Assembly: GCA_005518185.1 (NCBI GenBank)
Contig: RKSN01000001.1
Coordinates: 186,001 to 250,000 of the forward strand
Reading direction: 5' to 3'
DNA from: Chakrabartia godavariana
GTDB taxonomy: Bacteria > Pseudomonadota > Alphaproteobacteria > Sphingomonadales > Sphingomonadaceae
Length of the DNA: 64,000 nucleotides
The stretch's first letter is position 1. Each line of letters opens with the position of its first letter. The translations under genes were made by a program, and so were the position numbers. The notes under the pieces are model-generated. The model ran no database searches. It was given only the letters and a program-made list of their open reading frames with translations, and was not told where the DNA came from. This document shows, in pieces, positions 26,813 through 35,681 of this stretch.

Positions 26813-26911
26813 GGGATGGACCTCCGTGAGTGCCCCAAAGGGCAAAAGAAACTGTTGTCGGACCTCGATATAGGGATGAATTCCCGATACGCACCCCTAA
26901 CTGTACGGAAC

Positions 26912-28621
26912 ATGATGAACCACCTCAGCTTTGATCGCCGGACCCTGCTGCGCGCGGCCAGTGCCTCGGCGCTGCTGCCGCTCTTCCCCGCCTGGGCCCA
27001 GAGCGTGTCGCACGGGCGTGGCACGGGCGTGGACACCTTGTCGGGCGACGACATCCGCCTGACCGTTGGCCATGCGAGCTTCACGACGGGTGGAAAGACC
27101 GGCCATGCCTTTACCGTCAACGGAACCGTGCCCGCCCCGCTGATCCGGCTGAAGGAGGGGCAGACGGTCCGCCTCCACGTGACCAACACGCTCGATGAGG
27201 ATACCTCGATCCACTGGCATGGACTTCTGGTGCCGTTCCAGTTCGATGGCGTGCCCGGCGTCAGCTTCCCCGGCATCCGCGCCGGAGAGACCTTCACCTA
27301 TGAATTCCCGATCCGGCAGGCGGGCACCTATTGGTATCACAGCCATTCGAACATGCAGGAGGCGATGGGCCAGTTCGGGCCGATCATCATCGACCCGGCA
27401 GGCGCGGACCCGGTCGCCTATGACCGCGAACACGTCCTCATCCTCTCCGACTGGAGCTTCATCCACCCGCACAAATTGATGACCCGCCTCAAGCAGGCGG
27501 GCGGCTATTTCAACCGGCAGAAGCAGACGGTGGGCGGCCTCCTTTCGGGCAAGGACCAGTCGCTCAAGGAACGGCTGGAATGGGCCCAGATGAACATGGA
27601 CCCGACCGACATTTCGGACGTGACAGCCTCGGTCTATCGCTACCTCATCAACGGGCATGGCACGCAGGAGAACTGGACCGGCCTGTTCAAGGCGGGCGAG
27701 CGCGTGCGGCTGCGCATCATCAATGCGTCGGCGATGACCAACTTCAACCTGCGCATTCCCGGCCTCGCCATGACCGTGGTGCAGGCGGACGGGGTCAACG
27801 TGAAGCCGGTCGAGGTGGACGAATTCCAGATCGCGATTGCCGAGACCTATGACGTGGTCGTCACGCCGACGGAGGACAGCGCGTACAGCGTCATCGCCGA
27901 GGCGATTGACCGCTCCGGCCTTGTCCGCGCCACGCTTGCGCCGCGCGCCGGGATGACGGGCGAGGTGCCGCAGTTACGCGAACGCCCGCTGCTCACGATG
28001 CGCGACATGGGCATGGACCACAGCATGCCGATGGAGCTCGACCTGTCCAAGCCCGACGTCCCGATCATGGACCACAGCGCCATGAACATGCGCGACTTCT
28101 CAGGTGCGCCGCAGGTGAAGAAGAACGCAGGCGTCGCCTCGCTTTCCCCTATGCCCGCCGAACGCATCGGCGATGCGCCGACGGGGCTGGAGGATGTCGA
28201 CCACCGCGTGCTGCGCTACACCGATCTGAAGGCGCTGAACGCCTATGACGCCCCCGCGCCGACGCGGACGATCCAGATGCACCTGACCGCCAATATGGAA
28301 CGCTATATGTGGTCCTTCGATGGCGAGCGGATGAGCGAGCGGACCGAACCGATCATGTTCCGCCATAATGAGCGCGTGCGCATCACCCTCATCAACGACA
28401 CGATGATGCCGCACCCCATCCACATCCACGGCCACTTCTTTGAGCTGGTCAACGGTGCCGCGCCCGGCGAACAGCCGTGGAAGCACACGGTCAACGTCCT
28501 GCCCGGCGGCAAGCTCTCGCTCGACATGACGGCGGATGCGCTGGGCGACTGGGCGATGCACTGCCACATGATGTTCCACATGGACACGGGCATGTTCCGC
28601 ATCATCAAGGTGCGTCACTGA
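26912..28621 (+). CDS. copA: Copper-resistance multicopper oxidase CopA
   Basis: 569 residues, a periplasmic multicopper oxidase exported folded by a twin-arginine signal (FDRRTLLRAASASALLPL). All copper motifs are present: HWHG (101-104), WYHSHS (141-146), HPIHIHGHFF (501-510) and HCHMMFHMDTGM (550-561). A Met/His-rich insert MDHSMPMELD...IMDHSAMNMRD is typical of PcoA/CopA rather than laccases and binds Cu(I). The start is uncertain: 26912, 26915 or 26876 are all in frame with weak ribosome sites. The gene overlaps copB (TGATG). Confidence 0.93.
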   Translation: MMNHLSFDRRTLLRAASASALLPLFPAWAQSVSHGRGTGVDTLSGDDIRLTVGHASFTTGGKTGHAFTVNGTVPAPLIRLKEGQTVRLHVTNTLDEDTSIHWHGLLVPFQFDGVPGVSFPGIRAGETFTYEFPIRQAGTYWYHSHSNMQEAMGQFGPIIIDPAGADPVAYDREHVLILSDWSFIHPHKLMTRLKQAGGYFNRQKQTVGGLLSGKDQSLKERLEWAQMNMDPTDISDVTASVYRYLINGHGTQENWTGLFKAGERVRLRIINASAMTNFNLRIPGLAMTVVQADGVNVKPVEVDEFQIAIAETYDVVVTPTEDSAYSVIAEAIDRSGLVRATLAPRAGMTGEVPQLRERPLLTMRDMGMDHSMPMELDLSKPDVPIMDHSAMNMRDFSGAPQVKKNAGVASLSPMPAERIGDAPTGLEDVDHRVLRYTDLKALNAYDAPAPTRTIQMHLTANMERYMWSFDGERMSERTEPIMFRHNERVRITLINDTMMPHPIHIHGHFFELVNGAAPGEQPWKHTVNVLPGGKLSLDMTADALGDWAMHCHMMFHMDTGMFRIIKVRH

Positions 28622-29463
28622 TGCGCGCACTGATCCTCGCCACCGCCCTGCTGGTGTCCGTCCCCGCGCTGGCGCAGGACCACAGCCATATGGGGCACGC
28701 GATGCCCGCGGCCCCGGCAGCACCGGACACACAGACCGCCCCGCCGCCCGTCGCGACCGACTGGGCCGCTGATGCGCTCCATGACCCGAAAGCAATGGCC
28801 GAGGCCCGCGCCGCTTTGTTCCGCGCCACGCGGGACAGCCGCGCCTCGCTCGTCCGGCTCGATCAGCTCGAATGGCGGATGCACGACGGGAAGGACGGCC
28901 TCGCCTGGCAGGGCCGCGCCTGGACCGGCGGCGATCTCGACCGCTTCCTCCTCCGCTCCGAAGGCGCGATGGAAGGCGGCACGGTGGAGCATGGCGAGGT
29001 CCGCGCCTTGTGGAGCCACGCCATCGGCCCCTATGCCAATCTGGAAACCGGCGTAAGGCAGGACTTCGGCCACGGCCCGTCGCGCACCCACGCCACCCTC
29101 GGTGTGGACGCAATGCTGCCTTACTGGATCGAGGCGGAAGGCGCCGTCTTCCTCTCCCACAAGGGCGATGTGACCGCGCGGGTGGAACTGACGCACGACA
29201 TGCGCCTCACCAACCGCCTGATCCTCCAGCCGCGCCTGGAGGCAGACCTCTCCGCACAGGACGTGCCTGAGCTGGGGCTTGGCAGCGGCATTTCCGAAAT
29301 GTCCGGCGGCCTGCGCCTGCGCTACGCCATCAAGCCGAGGTTCGCGCCTTATGTCGGCGTGCATCGGGAGCGGAAGTTCGGCGATACGGCGCGGTTCGCG
29401 CGGGCGGCTGGTGAGGGGACTGCGGCGACCAGTTTTGTGGCGGGGATGTTTTTCTTTTTTTGA
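28621..29463 (+). CDS. copB: Copper-resistance outer-membrane protein CopB
   Basis: 280 residues. Signal peptide MRALILATALLVSVPALA, then a Met/His stretch DHSHMGHAMP, then a CopB/PcoB beta-barrel with QLEWRMHDGKDGLAWQGRAWTGGDLDR, FLLRSEGAMEGG, ALWSHAIGPYANLETGVRQDFG and FAPYVGVHRERKFGDTA. It ends in four phenylalanines, suited to outer-membrane insertion. Translationally coupled to copA. No copRS regulators are adjacent. Confidence 0.93.
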   Translation: MRALILATALLVSVPALAQDHSHMGHAMPAAPAAPDTQTAPPPVATDWAADALHDPKAMAEARAALFRATRDSRASLVRLDQLEWRMHDGKDGLAWQGRAWTGGDLDRFLLRSEGAMEGGTVEHGEVRALWSHAIGPYANLETGVRQDFGHGPSRTHATLGVDAMLPYWIEAEGAVFLSHKGDVTARVELTHDMRLTNRLILQPRLEADLSAQDVPELGLGSGISEMSGGLRLRYAIKPRFAPYVGVHRERKFGDTARFARAAGEGTAATSFVAGMFFFF

Positions 29464-29499
29464 GGGGGGCGGTTCGACACCTCGCCCCAAACCCTTCTA

Positions 29500-29533
29500 C
29501 GTCGCCCCGTGCTCGACACGGGGCTTGGCTTTT
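29500..29533 (+). repeat. Palindromic repeat, copy A
   Basis: Core CCCCGTG-ctcga-CACGGGG, a 7-bp perfect hairpin, followed by CTTGGCTTTT. First of four copies in 630 bp; pairs as an inverted repeat with copy B 50 bp away and shares its CTCGA loop. The 29464-29771 gap otherwise holds no gene. Confidence 0.85.
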
Positions 29534-29580
29534 ATTGCGCGGGTGTCCGGCAAGCGGGGCACTGATACCGGACGAAGGTT

Positions 29581-29615
29581 AGCCTAGCCCCGTGTCGAGC
29601 ACGGGGCGACGTGGG
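29581..29615 (-). repeat. Palindromic repeat, copy B (inverted)
   Basis: Inverted copy of the same element: AGCCTAGCCCCGTGTCGAGC onward, ending ACGTGGG. Same CTCGA loop variant as copy A. Confidence 0.85.
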
Positions 29616-29706
29616 TGAGAATGCGAAGGGCGCCAGCTTCGAACTTTGCGACACGGACGCACGTTCCCCGCTGATGAAAGACCGGCACAAAGCCCACGTC
29701 CTTCCC

Positions 29707-29740
29707 CGTCGCCCCGTGCTTGACACGGGGCTTGGCTTTT
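29707..29740 (+). repeat. Palindromic repeat, copy C, upstream of GIY-YIG gene
   Basis: Core CCCCGTG-cttga-CACGGGG followed by CTTGGCTTTT. The loop carries TTGA rather than TCGA, the same variant as copy D. It lies 31 bp before the GIY-YIG start codon. Confidence 0.88.
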
Positions 29741-29771
29741 CTTGTACCGCTCCCTTCGGCATCATGCCCGA

Positions 29772-30095
29772 ATGGAAAAGGGCGGCTGGGTTTACATCAT
29801 GGCAAACCGCTATCGCGGTGGGATGTATGTGGGCGTGACCGCGGACCTGGCCCGGCGCGTGGGACAGCACCGCGAGGGCATCGGTTCGACCCACGTTGTG
29901 GATTTCGACAAGCGGCGGCTCGTCTATGCCGAGCGCCATGAGGACATCGACGCGGCGATCGCCCGCGAAAAGCTGGTCAAGAAGTGGCGCCGCGAGTGGA
30001 AGTTTGCCCTGATCGAGGCGGATAACCCCGAATGGGTGGACCTTTGGGAGCAATGGTATCCGACCAGTGAGGGGCCGAAACCCGACGGCGCTTAG
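29772..30095 (+). CDS. GIY-YIG nuclease-domain protein
   Basis: 107 residues. The GIY-YIG fold is shown by GWVYIMANRYRGGMYVGVT with ADLARRVGQHREG after it, and the acidic metal residue lies in AIAREKLVKKWRREWK; the tail LIEADNPEW is standard for this small, single-domain subfamily. By family it would be a DNA-cutting domain, but the role of these stand-alone members is unknown. The ATG at 29772 opens the domain; a longer upstream frame is not supported. It is boxed by inverted palindromic repeats C and D. Confidence 0.88.
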   Translation: MEKGGWVYIMANRYRGGMYVGVTADLARRVGQHREGIGSTHVVDFDKRRLVYAERHEDIDAAIAREKLVKKWRREWKFALIEADNPEWVDLWEQWYPTSEGPKPDGA

Positions 30096-30127
30096 CCAAG
30101 CCCCGTGTCAAGCACGGGGCGACGTGG
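30094..30127 (-). repeat. Palindromic repeat, copy D (inverted), downstream of GIY-YIG gene
   Basis: Inverted copy with the TTGA loop, matching copy C. It overlaps the last two bases of the GIY-YIG stop codon. Copies C and D thus form an inverted pair around the gene. Confidence 0.88.
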
Positions 30128-30240
30128 GTTTGAGTGCAAGATTCCACAATGGCGACAAAATGCACTCAATATGGCACGATCTCCGTCGTTACCCTCCCTG
30201 CGGCCCCGTGCCGCGCTCGCGACAACAAGGGAGACTCCAG

Positions 30241-30843
30241 ATGCATCTCACCAAGAAGGAACGGCTGTCGTTCATTTATCAGCTTCGCCTGCTCGAAGCG
30301 CTCTATCCCGATGACAATGCGGGTTATGCGCAGATGCGCGATGCGCTCGAGAACGGGTTTGCGAGCGAATATTGCGGCACGCTGTTTGCGCTGCCCGATA
30401 CGCTCGATATCGAAGAATGCGACCGCGTGACCGAGGTGCTGGAAATGTACCGCGCCATCCACCTCGCCCTGCGCGATGTTGGCCCCGCGCATCCTTTTGC
30501 GCAGCATCGCCTTGCGCGCTTTGGCGGCTTCGATCCGGTATTCGAGGGGCGGCATGGCGCCTTTGCCGAACATCTCGTCCAGCGCGGCCTCTATCGTGAG
30601 CTGAGCGAGGTCGCGGGCGCGCGGGCGCTGCGTCCGATGCTGCCCGTCTATGAGGCGATGGTGCGCGCCTGGTCCCGCCTCATGCGGCGCTATCAGCTTG
30701 ATCTCATGCAGGTCGCGACCTTGCTCGATGTCGCCAATGACTATCTGGTCGAGGCGCAGCCCGCCGACATGGGCGCGGAAGACGATATGGAGGCGCTGAT
30801 GGGGGAGGTGCTGTCTTTCCGGCAGGCGCGGCCGGGGGCGTGA
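30241..30843 (+). CDS. YfbU-family protein
   Basis: 200 residues. The N-terminal 120 residues follow E. coli YfbU: KKERLSFIYQLRLLEALYPDD, MRDALENGFASEY, VTEVLEMYRAIHLALRDVG and FGGFDPVFEGR. YfbU has no established biochemical function. The C-terminal 60 residues are helical and less conserved. The ATG at 30241 follows AGGGAGA; the longer frame from 30067 runs through the upstream repeat and is rejected. Confidence 0.78.
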   Translation: MHLTKKERLSFIYQLRLLEALYPDDNAGYAQMRDALENGFASEYCGTLFALPDTLDIEECDRVTEVLEMYRAIHLALRDVGPAHPFAQHRLARFGGFDPVFEGRHGAFAEHLVQRGLYRELSEVAGARALRPMLPVYEAMVRAWSRLMRRYQLDLMQVATLLDVANDYLVEAQPADMGAEDDMEALMGEVLSFRQARPGA

Positions 30844-30854
30844 TCCGGAATAGA

Positions 30855-30884
30855 AAAGGGGCACCGGTTTCCCGACGCCCCTTT
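30855..30884. terminator. Bidirectional terminator between convergent genes
   Basis: AAAGGGGC (30855-30862) pairs with GCCCCTTT (30877-30884). A's on the left and T's on the right make it usable from both strands, ending the YfbU gene and the convergent PEP-CTERM gene. Confidence 0.7.
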
Positions 30885-30906
30885 CAATTTCCGATTTCGC
30901 TTAGTC

Positions 30907-31581
30907 TCAGGCGAAACGAACCGAGACCTGTTCGCGGCGGCGCAGGGCCAGGCCGAGCAGGCCGAACCCTGCCAGCATCATCGCCCAGGCCGACGGCTCG
31001 GGAACACCTGCGGTGCCGGTCAGGCTGAAGGCAAGGTCAGCGTTCAGTTTGCCCCGACCGCCCAGGAAGTCCTGATATGACCCGCCATCGCCGCCGGTGC
31101 CTTGCGCCCAGCCCCATTGCGGCGGGAAGTTCAGGTCCGGAACGACCGACAGCCAATAGCTGGTTCCCGCCGTCGCAACGAAGTTCGTCGCGATGCTGTA
31201 GCTGCAGACCGGGAAACCTGCGACGGATGCACAGCCCGTTTCACCGCCATTTCCGGCAACAGACGTCGAATAGACGGCCGCACCCGGCTGCCCGGCATTG
31301 TCGGCGTAGACCTTCAGGCTGAAGCCGGTGATGTTCCCGGCATTCGGCGGATTGAAGAAGCCGCCGACAAAGGTCACGCCAGTGACCTGGCTGGTGGTTG
31401 CGAGATTGAAATTGTCATAGACCGTGGCGAAATTGCCGTTTCCGCCCGGATCGTTCTGGCTCGCCCACATGTTCGCGGTGCCATTCCAGCCCTGCGCGTA
31501 GAGTGTTGCCGCGGCCTGAGCGGTGGTGCCGGAGGCCAGCGCCATTGATGCGGCGGTCGCAAATAAGGTGAAATTCTTCAT
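30907..31581 (-). CDS. PEPxxWA-CTERM secreted protein
   Basis: 224 residues, signal peptide MKNFTLFATAASMALASGTTAQA, then a Gly/Asn/Ser-rich beta domain with ATLYAQGWNGTANMWASQ and two cysteines (ETGCAS and FPVCSY), ending in VPEPSAWAMMLAGFGLLG plus an LRRRE tail. The tail is the exosortase sorting signal. Start chosen at 31581 by AGGGGAT upstream and the signal peptide. Unrelated in its middle to the protein at 3893-4501. Function unknown. Confidence 0.85.
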   Translation of the reverse strand: MKNFTLFATAASMALASGTTAQAAATLYAQGWNGTANMWASQNDPGGNGNFATVYDNFNLATTSQVTGVTFVGGFFNPPNAGNITGFSLKVYADNAGQPGAAVYSTSVAGNGGETGCASVAGFPVCSYSIATNFVATAGTSYWLSVVPDLNFPPQWGWAQGTGGDGGSYQDFLGGRGKLNADLAFSLTGTAGVPEPSAWAMMLAGFGLLGLALRRREQVSVRFA

Positions 31582-31797
31582 GTCCAGATCCCCTGTTAAG
31601 GCGTGCGGTGACCCGGCGAACCGGGTCATATATAACGCGACTCGGACCCTCATTTATGTTCTTGACGCGAGGTTAAGCAGAGTTGGGGGCAAAGCAAACA
31701 GGCCATTTTCCGCGGCTTTGACCCAAATTGGGACGGGGAGGGAACGCAAGTGGCCTTTCCCGCATTTCAAATCGGTCCATGATCTCGTGCATGGCAT

Positions 31798-31827
31798 TTG
31801 ACTCCCGCCCCCCGCTCACAATATAGT
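31798..31827 (+). promoter_or_regulatory. Sigma70-type promoter for hppD
   Basis: TTGACT (31798-31803) and TATAGT (31822-31827) separated by 18 bp. The expected start site is near 31834, on top of the upstream ATG at 31833, which supports the GTG at 31866 as the true hppD start. Confidence 0.6.
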
Positions 31828-31865
31828 TACAAATGAAACTAAATGGCGTGCGACCGGAGAGTGCT

Positions 31866-32969
31866 GTGACCGACCTGTTTGACAATCCGCTGGGCCTCGA
31901 CGGGTTCGAGTTCATCGAATTCTGCGCGCCCGAAAAGGGCGTGCTGGAGCCGGTCTTTGCAGCGATGGGCTTCACGCAGGTGGCGCGGCACCGGTCCAAG
32001 GATGTCGATCTGTGGCGGCAGGGGGAGATCAACCTGATCGCCAATTATGAACCCAAAAGCCCTGCGGCCTATTTCGCCGCCGAACATGGCCCGTCGGCCT
32101 GCGGCATGGGCTTTCGTGTGCGCAATGCGCGGATGGCCTATGATCTGGCGCTAGAACGCGGGGCGGAACCGGTTGAGACGCGCACCGGCCCGATGGAGCT
32201 GCGGTTGCCCGCCATCCGCGGCATTGGCGGGGCGATCATCTATCTGATCGACCGGTATGCGACGGCCGACACGCCCGATGCGCTGTCCATCTATGACATC
32301 GATTTTGACTGGCTGCCCGGCGTGGACCGCCATCCCGTCGGCACCGGCCTGCTGCGCATCGATCACCTGACGCACAATGTCTATGGCGGGCGGATGGACC
32401 ATTGGGCGAAGTTCTATGAACGCGTCTTCAACTTCCGCGAGATCCGCTACTTCGACATCAAGGGCGAATATACCGGCCTGACCTCCCGCGCGATGACCGC
32501 GCCTGATGGCAAGATCCGCATCCCGCTCAACGAGGAAGGCCGCTCCGGCGGCGGGCAGATCGAGGAGTTTCTGCGCCAGTATAATGGCGAGGGCATCCAG
32601 CATATCGCCTTCATCTGTGACGATCTGATCGGCGTCTGGGACAAGCTCAAGGCGCGCGGCACGCCCTTCATGTCGCCGCCGCCTGCGACCTATTATGAAA
32701 TGCTGGAAGAGCGCCTGCCCGGCCATGGTGAACCGGTCGCCGAACTGCAGCAGCGCGGCATCCTGCTTGATGGCTCGACGGAGGAAGGCGACCCGCGCCT
32801 CCTCCTCCAGATTTTCGGCCAGACCGTGATCGGCCCGGTGTTCTTTGAATTCATCCAGCGCAAGAAGGATGAGGGTTTTGGCGAAGGCAACTTCACCGCG
32901 CTGTTCAAGTCGATGGAGCGGGACCAGATGCGTCGCGGCGCGCTTGAGGTGGAAGGGGCGGACGCATGA
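31866..32969 (+). CDS. hppD: 4-hydroxyphenylpyruvate dioxygenase
   Basis: 367 residues of the two-domain vicinal-oxygen-chelate fold; converts 4-hydroxyphenylpyruvate to homogentisate in tyrosine catabolism. Iron ligands are His167 (RIDHLTH), His246 (GIQHIAF) and Glu328 (FFEFIQRK), each six residues on from the Pseudomonas enzyme, and the C-terminal FGEGNF gate helix is present. I place the start at GTG 31866 ([16 protein letters not shown]) because GGAG lies upstream and the promoter maps just before it. It overlaps the following VOC gene by ATGA. Confidence 0.95.
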   Translation: MTDLFDNPLGLDGFEFIEFCAPEKGVLEPVFAAMGFTQVARHRSKDVDLWRQGEINLIANYEPKSPAAYFAAEHGPSACGMGFRVRNARMAYDLALERGAEPVETRTGPMELRLPAIRGIGGAIIYLIDRYATADTPDALSIYDIDFDWLPGVDRHPVGTGLLRIDHLTHNVYGGRMDHWAKFYERVFNFREIRYFDIKGEYTGLTSRAMTAPDGKIRIPLNEEGRSGGGQIEEFLRQYNGEGIQHIAFICDDLIGVWDKLKARGTPFMSPPPATYYEMLEERLPGHGEPVAELQQRGILLDGSTEEGDPRLLLQIFGQTVIGPVFFEFIQRKKDEGFGEGNFTALFKSMERDQMRRGALEVEGADA

Positions 32970-33526
32970 CCAGCCCCGTCAAGCCCTCTCCTGTTAAGCT
33001 GAGCCGCATCCACCATGTCGCCTATCGCTGCCGCGACGCGAAGGAGACGGTCGACTGGTATCACCGCGTGCTCGGCATGGAATACACGACCGCCTTTGCC
33101 GAAGATCATGTGCCCTCCACGGGCGAATATGACCCGTACATGCACATCTTCCTCGATGCGGGCGGCGGCAATGTGCTCGCCTTCTTTGAACTCCCCAACC
33201 AGCCGGAGATGGGCCGCGATGCCAATACCCCCGCGTGGGTGCAGCATCTGGCGTTCGAAGTGCCGGACATGGACGCGCTCCTCGCCGCAAAAGCGCATAT
33301 CGAGGCGCAGGGCGTGGAGGTGCTTGGTCCCACCTATCACGGCATCTTCCGCTCCATCTATTTCTTCGACCCCAATGGCCACCGGCTGGAGCTTGCCTGC
33401 AATATCGGCACGGCGGAACAGCATGCCGAACTGAAGCGCGTCGCGCCTCTGATGCTGGACGAATGGAGCCGGACCAAGACGGCCCCGCGCCATGCCGACT
33501 GGCTCCACAAGGAACCTGTGGACTAA
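32966..33526 (+). CDS. VOC-family (glyoxalase-like) protein
   Basis: 186 residues, one VOC module: [81 protein letters not shown]. His17, His98 and the terminal Glu of HRLEL fit a metal site. Coupled to hppD by an ATGA overlap, so it probably works in the tyrosine/homogentisate pathway or on a related aromatic. Exact reaction unknown. Confidence 0.85.
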   Translation: MTSPVKPSPVKLSRIHHVAYRCRDAKETVDWYHRVLGMEYTTAFAEDHVPSTGEYDPYMHIFLDAGGGNVLAFFELPNQPEMGRDANTPAWVQHLAFEVPDMDALLAAKAHIEAQGVEVLGPTYHGIFRSIYFFDPNGHRLELACNIGTAEQHAELKRVAPLMLDEWSRTKTAPRHADWLHKEPVD

Positions 33527-33537
33527 ACCGCTTGCGC

Positions 33538-33579
33538 CTCAGGCCCTTGTCCCGCCACAAGGGAAAAAAGAGCCCTGAG
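33538..33579 (+). other. Nested hairpin in the leader of the MFS gene
   Basis: Outer stem CTCAGG/CCTGAG (33538-33543 with 33574-33579) and inner stem CCCTTGT/ACAAGGG (33544-33563). The outer right arm overlaps the GAGGAG ribosome site of the MFS gene, so folding could limit its translation. Could also be a weak terminator of the hppD pair. Confidence 0.35.
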
Positions 33580-33587
33580 GAGAGTTC

Positions 33588-34880
33588 ATGTCCCGATTGA
33601 CCGCGCTGCGACGGACGTCGCCACGTCTCGCGCTCGTCCTGCTGACGTCGATCGCCATTGTCGGCTTTATCGACCGCATCATCATGAATGTGCTGGTCGA
33701 GCCCATCAAGGCGGACTTCGGCCTGTCAGACACGCAGATCGGGCTGGTCAACGGGCTGGCCTTTGCGGTGCTCAACGTCGTCCTCGGCCTGGCCATGGCC
33801 CGTGTGGCGGAGCGGCGGCGGCGGCTGACGCTCATTTCGTTCGGTACCTTCTTCTGGTCGATCGCAACGGCGGCGACAGGCCTTGCGACCAACTTTGCAC
33901 AACTGCTCACCGCGCGCATCGGCGTCGGCGTGGGGGAGGCGGTGGGCCTGCCGTCCACGTCCTCCGTGATCTCCGACTATTTCCCGCCGGACAAGCGCGC
34001 TTCGGCGATCTCGGTCACGATGCTGTCGCCACCACTCGGCGCGTTCATCGGGGCGGCTGGCGGGTCGCTGATCGCGCACAGCTATGGCTGGCAGATGGCA
34101 CTCTATTGCGCGGCCATTCCGGGCTTTCTCCTCGCGATCGCGCTGCATCTCTTCGTCGAGGAACCGACACGCGGCCAGCATGATGCGGTCGACGCCACCG
34201 ACGATGTGCCGCCCATGCTGCGCGTCATCGCCCGCTATTTCAGCTGGCCGACGATGCGGCACATGCTGATCGGCTCGGCGGTCGCATCGCTCGTCGGCTT
34301 TGGTCTCAATGCCTTCATGGCTTCGTTCTTCATGCGCAAGTTCGGCTTCACGCTGGTGGAGGCAGGCCTGACCTCGGGCCTTGTCGCGGCCCTGCCGGCA
34401 GCGGTGAGCGTCGTCGGCGCAGGCCTCCTCGCCGACCGCTGGGGCAAGACCGACCGGCGCAGCTATGCGCTCGTCCCCGCGATCACACTGACGCTCTCGA
34501 CGCCGCTCTTCCTGCTCGCTGTCTCCCGCGACAGCGCAATGATGGCGATCCTCCTCATCGGCCTCTCGGCGCTCGCCCAATATTGCTATCTCGGCCCCAC
34601 ATTCGGCACATTTCAGAACATGCTCCACCCCCGCATGCGCGCGACGGGGTCTGCCTTCACCAACATGGTCTACTCGCTCGTCGGCGGCGGCATCGGGCCG
34701 GTCATCCTCGGCGCGCTCAGCGACCGCTTCACAAAGGGCGCGGCGACGCCCGGTGACGGCCTCGTCCTCGCAATGGGCGTGCTGTCCTGCTTCTATCTCT
34801 GGGCGGCGCTTCACTATTGGCTGGCGGCGCGCCATATCCGGGCTGACCTGCAACGCCCGATCGGACTGGGGCCCGCATGA
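33588..34880 (+). CDS. Major facilitator superfamily transporter
   Basis: 430 residues with about 12 hydrophobic segments in two halves. MFS signatures: DRIIMNVLVEPIKADFGLSDTQIGLVNGLAF and LGLAMARVAERRRR in the first loop, GVGVGEAVGLPSTSSVISDYFPPDKRASAISV, and a second-half LLADRWGKTDRRSY loop. It resembles sphingomonad aromatic-acid or dipeptide carriers. Overlaps the GST gene by ATGA; follows the hppD pair by 61 bp, so it may transport an aromatic. Confidence 0.88.
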   Translation: MSRLTALRRTSPRLALVLLTSIAIVGFIDRIIMNVLVEPIKADFGLSDTQIGLVNGLAFAVLNVVLGLAMARVAERRRRLTLISFGTFFWSIATAATGLATNFAQLLTARIGVGVGEAVGLPSTSSVISDYFPPDKRASAISVTMLSPPLGAFIGAAGGSLIAHSYGWQMALYCAAIPGFLLAIALHLFVEEPTRGQHDAVDATDDVPPMLRVIARYFSWPTMRHMLIGSAVASLVGFGLNAFMASFFMRKFGFTLVEAGLTSGLVAALPAAVSVVGAGLLADRWGKTDRRSYALVPAITLTLSTPLFLLAVSRDSAMMAILLIGLSALAQYCYLGPTFGTFQNMLHPRMRATGSAFTNMVYSLVGGGIGPVILGALSDRFTKGAATPGDGLVLAMGVLSCFYLWAALHYWLAARHIRADLQRPIGLGPA

Positions 34881-35563
34881 CCTACACCCTGATCACCGCC
34901 AACCGGAATTATTCCAGCTGGTCGCTGCGGCCCTGGCTGCTGATGAAGGGGCTGGGCCTATCGTTTGAGGATCGGCTGGAACCCTTTACCAAGCCAAGCA
35001 ATTATGAAGAATTCCGCAGCTTCTCCCCCACGGGGCAGGTGCCCGTTCTGCTGCATGAAGGGCGGACGATCTATGACTCGCTCGGCATCGCGCTTTATCT
35101 GGCGGACCGCCATGACGGCGTCTGGCCGACCGATCCCGACGCGCGGACATGGGCGCAGTGCGCTGTCGTCGAAATGCATTCGGGCTTCTCCGCGCTCCGC
35201 CACGACTGCACGATGAACGTCGGCGTCCGGGTGAAGCCCAAGCCGATGTCGGACGCGCTCAAGGCCAATATCGCGCGCATTGCCGAACTCTTCGCCGAAG
35301 GGCTGTCGCGTTTTGGCGGGCCTTATCTTGCGGGCGCAGACTTCAGCGCGGCCGACGCCTTTTTCGCGCCTGTTGCCTATCGCGTGCGGACCTATGGGCT
35401 GGATGTCGGCACCGCCGGGCAGGCCTGGGTCGACCAAATCCTCGCCCACCCGGCCATGCAGCAATGGGAAGCCGAGGCGCTCGCCGAGACGTGGCGCGAA
35501 GCCGGCCATGAGGCCGAACTCCGCGCCGCCGGGGTGATCATTGCGGATTACCGGACGGGGTAG
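34877..35563 (+). CDS. Glutathione S-transferase family protein
   Basis: 228 residues. The N-terminal thioredoxin-like domain has NYSSWSLRPWLLMKGLGLSFE and the glutathione-binding TGQVPVLLHEGRTIYDSLGIALYLADR; the C-terminal helical domain has PYLAGADFSAADAFFAPVAYR. It sits with hppD, where maleylacetoacetate isomerase (a zeta GST) would fit, but the typical zeta SSCSxR motif is absent, so that role is not supported. Translationally coupled to the MFS gene. Confidence 0.85.
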   Translation: MTYTLITANRNYSSWSLRPWLLMKGLGLSFEDRLEPFTKPSNYEEFRSFSPTGQVPVLLHEGRTIYDSLGIALYLADRHDGVWPTDPDARTWAQCAVVEMHSGFSALRHDCTMNVGVRVKPKPMSDALKANIARIAELFAEGLSRFGGPYLAGADFSAADAFFAPVAYRVRTYGLDVGTAGQAWVDQILAHPAMQQWEAEALAETWREAGHEAELRAAGVIIADYRTG

Positions 35564-35580
35564 GAGTCCAACGTCGCCCA

Positions 35581-35670
35581 CCCGCGCTCGCCCTGAGCCT
35601 GTCGAAGGGCCGCATTTCCCTGCTCACCAAAGTAAACGGACCACCCTTCGACAGGCTCAGGGTGAGCGGG
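35581..35670. repeat. Inverted palindromic repeat between convergent genes
   Basis: Arms of about 27 bp (35581-35609 and 35644-35670) share CCTGAGCCTGTCGAAGGG and enclose 34 bp. It lies between the GST stop and the convergent pirin stop. The repeat is of the widespread sphingomonad type that gives artefactual peptides such as ARPEPVEG and LRQAQGER. It could serve as a two-way terminator. Confidence 0.85.
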
Positions 35671-35681
35671 ATCGGGCGGCC

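Noticed and set aside
29500-30127. CRISPR array
   Set aside because: The repeats alternate in orientation and are unevenly spaced; they are palindromic intergenic elements.
34877-35563. Maleylacetoacetate isomerase
   Set aside because: Context with hppD would suit it, but the zeta-class active-site motif is missing.
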